From: Sphingomonas sp. BAUL-RG-20F-R05-02
GTDB taxonomy: Bacteria > Pseudomonadota > Alphaproteobacteria > Sphingomonadales > Sphingomonadaceae
NCBI RefSeq assembly: GCF_022662305.1
Contig: NZ_JAKNQH010000005.1
Coordinates: 310,001 to 374,000, forward strand
Direction: 5' to 3'
Length of the DNA: 64,000 bases
Below the pieces are notes generated by a model. The model saw nothing but the letters and a program-made list of their open reading frames with translations. It did not search any database and was not told the DNA's origin. Position 1 is the stretch's first letter. Every line of letters begins with the position of its first letter. Position numbers and translations under genes: made by a program. This document shows, piece by piece, positions 1 to 5,694 of this stretch.

Positions 1-468
1 GCCGAGCCAGAGACCAAGAAGGCTGCGGACACGAAGAAAAAGACTGGCAAGGGCAACACGACGGTAGACGATGCAGACGCCGAGCCCGACACCAAGAAGA
101 CGGGCAAGCTCGCCAGCAAGAAGGCAGACGCGAAGAAGGCGGCTGATGCCAAGAAAACGGCCGACGCCAAGAAGAAGGACCCCAAGGTGCTTGAGCCGTC
201 ACGCATCTGGGTACAGGTGTCCGGTGGCGCGAACGAGAACGATCTGCCCAAGCAGTGGAACAAGCTGCGTGGCGATCAGCCCGCGATGTTCAAAAACCGG
301 CAGGGCTATTCCACGCCGTTACGGGCGACAAACCGCATCCTGACCGGTCCGTTCGCGAGCGAGTCCGAGGCGCAGGCCTATGTCAACAAACTGGCCAAGC
401 AGGGGGTGTCCGGCTTCCTGTTCACCAGCGACGCGGGGCAGAAGGTCAGCAAGTTGCCGACAAAATGA
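1..468 (+). CDS. SPOR-domain protein, C-terminal part (5' end outside window)
   Basis: The reading frame is open from the first base, so the gene starts upstream. The visible part opens with about 60 residues of Lys/Asp/Ala-rich, probably disordered linker with repeated KKADAKK-like units. It ends in a fold of about 80 residues beginning RIWVQVSGG, with a later GPFASESEAQAYVNKL segment, which is the pattern of a SPOR domain. SPOR domains bind denuded peptidoglycan at the division septum and usually sit in the periplasm behind an N-terminal membrane anchor or signal; that end is not visible here. The stop codon overlaps the ATG of dgt (ATGA), so the two genes are probably translationally coupled. 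Confidence 0.8.
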   Translation, partial: AEPETKKAADTKKKTGKGNTTVDDADAEPDTKKTGKLASKKADAKKAADAKKTADAKKKDPKVLEPSRIWVQVSGGANENDLPKQWNKLRGDQPAMFKNRQGYSTPLRATNRILTGPFASESEAQAYVNKLAKQGVSGFLFTSDAGQKVSKLPTK

Positions 469-1643
469 CGCGCGTTCCAGGACCGCTCGCCTTCCTTGCC
501 GCCGATCCCGCCGCCAGCCGAGGCCGCCGCTACCCGGAGGCGGGTGGTGATCTGCGCGGCCCGCGCGATGCGTTTCAGCGTGACCGCGATCGCATCATCC
601 ACTCGATCAGCTTCCGGCGGCTACGGCACAAGACGCAGGTGTTCATGGCGCCGGATGGCGACCATTTCCGGGTCCGGCTGACGCACAGCCTTGAGGTTGC
701 GCAGATCGCGCGGACGATCGCGCGCGCGCTTGGCCTCAACGAGGATCTGACCGAGGCGCTAGCGCTGGCGCATGACATCGGCCATCCGCCCTTCGGCCAT
801 GCCGGCGAGAGCGCGCTGCAAGCCGCGCTCGCTCATGCCGGCGGGTTTGATCATAACGGCAACACGCTGCGCGCGCTGATGGTGATCGACAGCCCGTATC
901 CCTGTTGGCCGGGACTGAACCTCGGTTGGGAAACGCTGGAAGGACTCGCCAAGCATAACGGGCCGATCGTCAGGTCGGGCTGGGCGCTGGCCGAAGCCGA
1001 TGCGACTTTTCCGCTGGACTTGACGCAATGGTCGTCGCTGGAGGCCCAGGTCGCCGCGATCGCGGATGACATCGCTTACGATAATCACGATATCGACGAT
1101 GGCCTGCGTGCCGGATTGCTGACGCTCGATCAATTGCTTGAGGTGCCGTTGGTCGCGCGCGGCTGGGCAGGGGCGTGCGCACGGTTTGCGGGGATCGCGC
1201 CCTCGCGACTGACCGGGGAGTTGATCCGCAGCCAAATCGGCGTGATGGTCAATGATCTGATCGCGGAGACGCAGCGTCTCGTGGCGGAATATCGCATCGA
1301 GAGCGTAGCCGATGTGCGGGCGGCAGGGCAGTGCCTGGCAACTTTCTCGCGGACGATGCGTGATGAGGAGCGTGCGCTGAAGCGTTTCATGTACGCCAAT
1401 CTTTATTATCATCCGGTCCAGTTGGAGGCGGCGCGGGTGGCGGAGGGGATTATCTCCGGGCTGTTCGCCGCCTATCGCGACGATCCCGCGCGAATGCCGA
1501 TGGAATGGGCAATGCGCCTGCCAGCGGACGAACCATGGCGCAGCCGCCATATCGCAGACTTCATCGCCGGCATGACCGACCGCTACGCGGTGACACGCTA
1601 CCGAGAGTGCGTCGGGGCAATTGATCTTCCCGAAGGGTTTTGA
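465..1643 (+). CDS. dgt: Deoxyguanosinetriphosphate triphosphohydrolase-like protein (HD domain)
   Basis: A 392-residue HD-superfamily enzyme of the Dgt type, predicted to hydrolyse dNTPs to deoxynucleoside and triphosphate in the cytoplasm. The start is ATG 465, which overlaps the stop of the SPOR gene; the longer upstream frame has no family similarity. Visible features are the N-terminal segment RIIHSISFRRLRHKTQVF (about 43-60), His74 in RLTHSLEV, and the HD pair His103-Asp104 in ALAHDIGHPPFGHAGE, which bind the catalytic metal. The length fits the shorter dGTPase-like class found in alphaproteobacteria. The substrate range (dGTP only or all dNTPs) cannot be read from sequence. It converges on the GSR kinase gene with a 55-bp gap. 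Confidence 0.9.
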   Translation: MTRVPGPLAFLAADPAASRGRRYPEAGGDLRGPRDAFQRDRDRIIHSISFRRLRHKTQVFMAPDGDHFRVRLTHSLEVAQIARTIARALGLNEDLTEALALAHDIGHPPFGHAGESALQAALAHAGGFDHNGNTLRALMVIDSPYPCWPGLNLGWETLEGLAKHNGPIVRSGWALAEADATFPLDLTQWSSLEAQVAAIADDIAYDNHDIDDGLRAGLLTLDQLLEVPLVARGWAGACARFAGIAPSRLTGELIRSQIGVMVNDLIAETQRLVAEYRIESVADVRAAGQCLATFSRTMRDEERALKRFMYANLYYHPVQLEAARVAEGIISGLFAAYRDDPARMPMEWAMRLPADEPWRSRHIADFIAGMTDRYAVTRYRECVGAIDLPEGF

Positions 1644-1698
1644 GGGTTTAGCCGCATCATTCCGGGCGGCACGCGAACCGGGCTGCGAAGGGTTGTCG

Positions 1699-3288
1699 TC
1701 AATCCCGCCCGGTGATCGCCAGTGCAATCTCGTACGCGCCAACGAACGGATCGTAATGCAGCTTCGAGCGCAGTTGCCGCGACAAGCCTTCGATCACGCG
1801 GCCATAGCGTTCCTCGACCAGCACCTGCAGATCATCGGTCTGGATCAGCCCGGGCGAAACGACACGTAATACCGCCCGGTCCGGTGTCTCGCCATCTCTG
1901 ACCGTAATGCGGATCGGCGCCGATGGGTTCGACGTCATCGACAATTCGATGATCTCGGTGGTGAGGAACGATACCGCTATCGCGATATCCTGGGTCGCGA
2001 GCACCGGTGCGATATCGAGTGCGATGCTAAGTTTGGCGGAACCCTCTGGCGCTGTTGCGCGAATGTTCGATGCAAGGTCCCCCAGCACAGAGCGTAGCGC
2101 TAGCCCGCGGTTTACCTCGAGCTCGGCGAAATGGTGGCGATGTACCACGGCCAGCGCATCGACACGGCGCTGGATCGAGGCATAGGCCGCGCTCGCCTCG
2201 GCACTACGCGCGCCGCGCGCGTGGAAGTTGATAAGGCTGGAGATCACTTGCAGGTTGTTCTTGACGCGGTGATGCACTTCGCGCGTCAGCTTGGTCTGGC
2301 GGACAAGGCCCTCGGCGAGCCCCGCTTCATGCTCTACGACGGTCCGGCTGATAGCACGGAAGGTATCGCCAAGCTCGCGTATCTCTTGCGCCGGCAGCGA
2401 GGTGATGGCGCCCGGATTGATTTCCTCTCCGGGCGTGAACGCGGCGACACTAGCGTTCAAGCGCCGGAGCGGCCGGATCAGCAGCCGATCGACGATAAAC
2501 CATGCGATGCTGGCTGCTGCAGCCCACATCACGATCGGCAGCAGCATCGCGATCAACACCGGCGAGGTAATCGGCGCGCTGCGGGCTCGCGTCTGCAAGG
2601 TGAGATCACCAAGCCCGAGACCGATCCGCAACGTGCCTCTCCGCTCAAGCACCTCTCGTGGCGGCAGATCAAACAACGTCAGCGCGTCATCTCCGCCCAG
2701 CAGTTGCGCCTCGTAATCAGGAGCGAACTCGCTTGGTTTCGCGGTCTTGGCAAGGAAGCCGACAGGAAAGAACGCCTCGGCTTGTGTCTGGCCGCTGGCA
2801 CCCCGGATAGCGAGCGTTACACCCCGCCCAGAGATGACACGGGTAGTAATTGAGGATTTGCCGGACGGCGCGACCGCCAAGCTAGACGGCAAGGGTGTGC
2901 CGCAGATCAGCCGACCAGCTTCGTCCGAGATCGCAAACTGGGATCCGCTCGCCGCCTGCGGTGCGAAAACACCCTGCGCCCGCGCGCAACTCGCCGCATC
3001 CGCCTTATCAGCGTCAAGCGCGTTCAGCGCGACCCGCAACGCCGTCATGTCGCCGATCAGTTCAATGCCGATCTTTCGCGCGCTTTCCGCCGAAGCAATG
3101 CGCAAAGCGGCGCGCGCGCCCTCGTCGGCGATCTGGGTCGTGCGGAACGACGCGAAGAGCGCGATGATCGCCAATGGCAGCAGCGCGGTGCTCAGGATCA
3201 AGAAGACCTTGGCACCGGTGGGCATGCGCGCGGCGAGACTACGCTGCTGAGACCGACTGGCCGCAGACGCGTCCAGAGTCTGATCCAT
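1699..3288 (-). CDS. phyP: PhyP-like sensor histidine kinase/phosphatase (HisKA_2) of the general stress response
   Basis: A 529-residue membrane protein: TM1 at about 28-47, a periplasmic sensor region of about 195 residues, TM2 at about 244-267, a HAMP-like linker, then a HisKA_2 H-box around REVHHRVKNNLQ with phospho-acceptor His340. The C-terminal ATP-binding half is poorly conserved: I find no NALKH-like N-box and no DxGxG box where other HisKA_2 kinases carry them. That fits PhyP of Sphingomonas, a negative regulator thought to dephosphorylate PhyR rather than phosphorylate it. It lies 8 bp after nepR and is probably cotranscribed with it from the EcfG-type promoter at 3561-3585. The assignment as PhyP rests on locus position and the degenerate ATPase; a bifunctional kinase remains possible. 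Confidence 0.8.
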   Translation of the reverse strand: MDQTLDASAASRSQQRSLAARMPTGAKVFLILSTALLPLAIIALFASFRTTQIADEGARAALRIASAESARKIGIELIGDMTALRVALNALDADKADAASCARAQGVFAPQAASGSQFAISDEAGRLICGTPLPSSLAVAPSGKSSITTRVISGRGVTLAIRGASGQTQAEAFFPVGFLAKTAKPSEFAPDYEAQLLGGDDALTLFDLPPREVLERRGTLRIGLGLGDLTLQTRARSAPITSPVLIAMLLPIVMWAAAASIAWFIVDRLLIRPLRRLNASVAAFTPGEEINPGAITSLPAQEIRELGDTFRAISRTVVEHEAGLAEGLVRQTKLTREVHHRVKNNLQVISSLINFHARGARSAEASAAYASIQRRVDALAVVHRHHFAELEVNRGLALRSVLGDLASNIRATAPEGSAKLSIALDIAPVLATQDIAIAVSFLTTEIIELSMTSNPSAPIRITVRDGETPDRAVLRVVSPGLIQTDDLQVLVEERYGRVIEGLSRQLRSKLHYDPFVGAYEIALAITGRD

Positions 3289-3296
3289 GTCGACGC

Positions 3297-3476
3297 TCAG
3301 TCGAGCTTGCCGAGGAGATCAAGCATCTCGGACGGGACGGTCTCGTCAACCGTCTTTTGATAGACGGTACGAAGGGCCGCGCCCATGTCGCGATCCTTGC
3401 TTTGGACCTTCGCACGCACGCTCGGCGGTTTTTTTGAAGACTCGTCGCCCGAACGCAATGTCGTCCCCTTCGGCAT
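3297..3476 (-). CDS. nepR: Anti-sigma factor NepR
   Basis: A 59-residue protein found by reading the minus strand between phyP and phyR. The C-terminal half carries the NepR signature: ALRTVYQKTVDETVP followed by LDLLGKLD at the end. The N-terminal 30 residues are charged, Lys/Arg-rich and probably disordered, as in other NepR proteins. NepR holds the EcfG sigma factor inactive in the cytoplasm; phosphorylated PhyR mimics the sigma factor and draws NepR away. ATG 3476 is the only in-frame Met that gives the usual length of about 60 residues; the Shine-Dalgarno is weak. It is the first gene of a nepR-phyP pair, divergent from phyR, rather than lying directly before ecfG. Confidence 0.88.
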   Translation of the reverse strand: MPKGTTLRSGDESSKKPPSVRAKVQSKDRDMGAALRTVYQKTVDETVPSEMLDLLGKLD

Positions 3477-3560
3477 CCGGCATCGCCGGGATTTTTGAAC
3501 ATATCCACCCGGGGATCCGGATGGAAGCGGTGCTGATTACACGTCGTGTAGCCGCAATGA

Positions 3561-3585
3561 AACTAAAGAGCGCTTCGATTGTTCC
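3561..3585 (-). promoter_or_regulatory. Putative EcfG (sigma-EcfG) promoter for nepR-phyP
   Basis: On the minus strand, GGAAC (3585-3581), a 16-base spacer, then AGTT (3564-3561). The alphaproteobacterial EcfG consensus is GGAAC-N16/17-CGTT, so there is one mismatch in the -10 element. The -10 lies about 85 bases upstream of the nepR start. It would place the anti-sigma factor and the negative regulator under EcfG control, a feedback common in these circuits. No comparable match was found on the plus strand ahead of phyR. Confidence 0.5.
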
Positions 3586-3696
3586 ACCTGCGATGCGAAA
3601 AACCACCGCCGTTGTTTTTCGACCAAATCGCATTGCATTGGCGACCGTCCGCTTCCAGGAATGGGCGGCGCTTTCTCACGGAGGACCCCAAAGGTC

Positions 3697-4500
3697 ATGT
3701 CGCTAGGACAACAGCTTGCACCGCATCTTCCCTTTCTTCGGCGGTATGGCCGTGCACTCACCGGTAGCCAGACTCAGGGCGACCGCTACGTCCGGGCCAC
3801 GCTCGAGGCGATCGTAGCGGCGCCTAACGAATTCCCGCGTGAGGTCGATCCGCGGCTTGGCCTGTACCGGATGTTCCAGGCGATCTGGACCTCGGCGAAC
3901 TTCGATGAGACTGCGGACGAATCGAGCATCGATCCCGCTGCCGATGCCGAAGCGATCGCGCGTGCGCGGCTGGCGCGGATGACGCCGCTGTCGCGGCAGG
4001 CGTTGCTGCTGACGGCTATGGAAGGCTTCACGCCCGAGGACGCGGCCTATCTGATCGACGTGGACCACGATGAAGTGGAGGCGCTCGTCGCCGAGGCGCT
4101 GGTCGAGATTGAGAAGCAGACGCGCAGTCGTGTCCTCATTATCGAGGACGAGCCGATCATCGCGATGGACATCGAAACGATCGTGCGCGATCTTGGCCAT
4201 GAAGTGACCGGTGTTGCTGTTACTCGTGACGAGGCCGTGGCGCTTGCGATGGAGGATCGGCCAGGTCTGGTTCTCGCCGACATCCAGCTTGCGGATGACA
4301 GTTCGGGCATCGACGCGGTGAAGGACATTCTCGCGGAATTCTCCGTACCGGTGATCTTCATTACGGCATTCCCGGAACGTCTGCTGACAGGCGAGCGTCC
4401 TGAGCCGACGTTCCTCATCACCAAACCGTTCCAGCGATCCACGGTGAAAGCGGCGATCAGTCAGGCGCTGTTCTTCGACTCCACGACCGTTCCGGCCTGA
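3697..4500 (+). CDS. phyR: Response regulator PhyR with sigma-factor-like domain
   Basis: A 267-residue anti-anti-sigma regulator. Residues 1-140 resemble the sigma2/sigma4 regions of an ECF sigma factor (for example LSRQALLLTAMEGFTPEDAAYLI) but act as a mimic. Residues 144-260 form a receiver domain with acidic residues Glu150-Asp151, phospho-acceptor Asp195 in VLADIQL, and the FAT-GUY-type segment PVIFITAF...PTFLITKPF. When phosphorylated, PhyR binds NepR and frees EcfG. The start is ATG 3697, chosen over an upstream in-frame ATG at 3661 because GGAGGA lies at 3680-3685 and similarity begins here. It is divergent from nepR-phyP and followed by a small membrane protein and ecfG. Confidence 0.95.
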   Translation: MSLGQQLAPHLPFLRRYGRALTGSQTQGDRYVRATLEAIVAAPNEFPREVDPRLGLYRMFQAIWTSANFDETADESSIDPAADAEAIARARLARMTPLSRQALLLTAMEGFTPEDAAYLIDVDHDEVEALVAEALVEIEKQTRSRVLIIEDEPIIAMDIETIVRDLGHEVTGVAVTRDEAVALAMEDRPGLVLADIQLADDSSGIDAVKDILAEFSVPVIFITAFPERLLTGERPEPTFLITKPFQRSTVKAAISQALFFDSTTVPA

Positions 4501-4510
4501 TTATTTTCAT

Positions 4511-4558
4511 GGGTTCCAACCGGTACGGAGCCAAAACGGTTTTCGTAGGTTGGAACCC
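4511..4558. repeat. Perfect 11-bp inverted repeat between phyR and the 48-residue ORF
   Basis: GGGTTCCAACC at 4511-4521 and its exact reverse complement GGTTGGAACCC at 4548-4558 flank 26 bases. No T-run follows on either strand, so it does not look like an intrinsic terminator. The right arm ends two bases before an ATG (4561) and contains the only GGA that could serve as its ribosome binding site. A hairpin could therefore mask translation of the small ORF. Alternatively it is an operator or an mRNA-stability element at the end of phyR. Confidence 0.7.
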
Positions 4559-4560
4559 GT

Positions 4561-4707
4561 ATGGCTGATCCAGAAGACACCACCGAAGTTAGCGGAACCG
4601 AGGCGCGGAGCGGCGCGACACCCCATGTCACGCGCTACGTGCTGGGGGTTTCGTTGGTCGTGATAGTGATCCTGTTCGCGGTACTGCTTGCCATAGGTAT
4701 GCGCTGA
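4561..4707 (+). CDS. Small single-pass membrane protein in the GSR locus (48 aa)
   Basis: ATG 4561 opens a 48-residue frame: an acidic N-terminus of about 22 residues (MADPEDTTEVSGTEARSG), then one strongly hydrophobic helix at about 26-47 (YVLGVSLVVIVILFAVLLA) ending IGMR. It lies 60 bases after phyR and 83 bases before ecfG on the same strand. I do not recognise a family; it is not NepR. The helix and third-position GC suggest a real gene, but the Shine-Dalgarno is poor and buried in the inverted repeat. It could be a membrane-linked modulator of the GSR, which is inference from position alone. Confidence 0.6.
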   Translation: MADPEDTTEVSGTEARSGATPHVTRYVLGVSLVVIVILFAVLLAIGMR

Positions 4708-4790
4708 ACCGACCGCCCTTTGCAGGCGCCCGGATGGACTTTGCACTCCCCGCTCACCATGTAGTGTATCGGGAATAGAAACGGATATTG

Positions 4791-5438
4791 ATGAGCGACG
4801 CGCGCGATACGGATGACGAGGAAGTTGCTACCGCGGTGGAGCATGTTGCCCTCTCCGATACGGAGTTTAAGGCGCAGCTCGCTCAGGTGATCCCACATCT
4901 GCGTGCATTTGGTCGTTCGCTGTCGGGGAGTCGCGATCTCGCCGACGATCTCGTGCAGGAGACGTTGATGAAGGCATGGGCGGCGCGTCAGCGCTTCCAG
5001 GCCGGCACTAACATGCGCGCATGGACTTTCATCATCCTGCGCAACCTCTACCTGTCGCAAATGCGACGTGCGCGCTTCAAAGGCGAGTGGGACGACCTTG
5101 TGGCGGATCGGATCCTTGCCGCTCCGGCGAGCCAGGATCGTCACGTCGAGCTTGGCGATATGCAGCGTGCCTTGTTGCACCTGCCGCAACCGCAGCGTGA
5201 AGCGTTGATCCTGGTAGGGGCAGGCGGTTTCGCCTACGAGGAAGCTGCAGAGATTTGCGGTGTCGCGGTCGGCACGATCAAGAGCCGTGTTGCGCGCGGG
5301 CGAGTTGCTTTGGAATCGTTGATGAGTGACAACAGCCTGCCGTCGAGGCGTACGCATAGCAATGAGCCGGGCATGACCGCACTCGACACGATCATGGGTG
5401 AGGTCGACGATCTAAGCCGCGATCGGGACCGGGACTAG
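4791..5438 (+). CDS. ecfG: ECF-type RNA polymerase sigma factor EcfG (general stress response)
   Basis: A 215-residue ECF sigma factor. Region 2 (about 31-98) contains HLRAFGRSLSGSRDLADDLVQET and MRAWTFIILRNLY; region 4 (about 122-176) contains LPQPQREALILVGAGGFAYEEAAEI and GTIKSRVARGR. These are hallmarks of the EcfG group that drives the alphaproteobacterial general stress response. A C-terminal tail of about 35 acidic and polar residues follows. The start is ATG 4791; a TTG lies directly upstream at 4788. Promoters matching its GGAAC/CGTT recognition sequence are visible at 21895 and 52438. Its stop overlaps by 4 bases the stop of a convergent small ORF. Confidence 0.93.
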   Translation: MSDARDTDDEEVATAVEHVALSDTEFKAQLAQVIPHLRAFGRSLSGSRDLADDLVQETLMKAWAARQRFQAGTNMRAWTFIILRNLYLSQMRRARFKGEWDDLVADRILAAPASQDRHVELGDMQRALLHLPQPQREALILVGAGGFAYEEAAEICGVAVGTIKSRVARGRVALESLMSDNSLPSRRTHSNEPGMTALDTIMGEVDDLSRDRDRD

Positions 5439-5623
5439 CTCGGGCGGAATTCCCGCGTCTCGCAGTCGATCATCGCCAGCAGAATATCGAAATCCTGATC
5501 GTCGACTGGTGTTGCGTATGCGCAGCAGAGCGCAGTGGCGATGATGTCGCTGCGGCGCGGGGCGGCCGCTGAAAAGCTTTGCCCTGTGGCGCTGTCGGCG
5601 CTTGAGGTTAAGTTGATCGACAT
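5435..5623 (-). CDS. Hypothetical 62-residue protein convergent with ecfG
   Basis: A minus-strand frame of 62 residues starting MSINLTSSADSATG and ending DCETREFRPS, in an otherwise empty 256-bp stretch. Third codon positions are strongly GC-biased, as in neighbouring real genes, and the composition is not the Arg-rich pattern of shadow frames. The centre (IIATALCCAYATPVDDQ, then FDILLAMID) faintly recalls the NepR helix pattern L..AY...V...LL..ID, so a divergent NepR paralogue is conceivable but unproven. No clear Shine-Dalgarno is seen. Its stop overlaps that of ecfG. Confidence 0.5.
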   Translation of the reverse strand: MSINLTSSADSATGQSFSAAAPRRSDIIATALCCAYATPVDDQDFDILLAMIDCETREFRPS

Positions 5624-5694
5624 AAAGACTAGAACCGTCCAACTTGGCTTTTGTTGCTTACAGTGGCGAAACAACTCAAGCCGATGTCGCGCCG

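Noticed and set aside
4594..4618. GGAAC upstream of ecfG
   Set aside because: No CGTT or close variant at 16 or 17 bases; it lies inside the 48-residue ORF.
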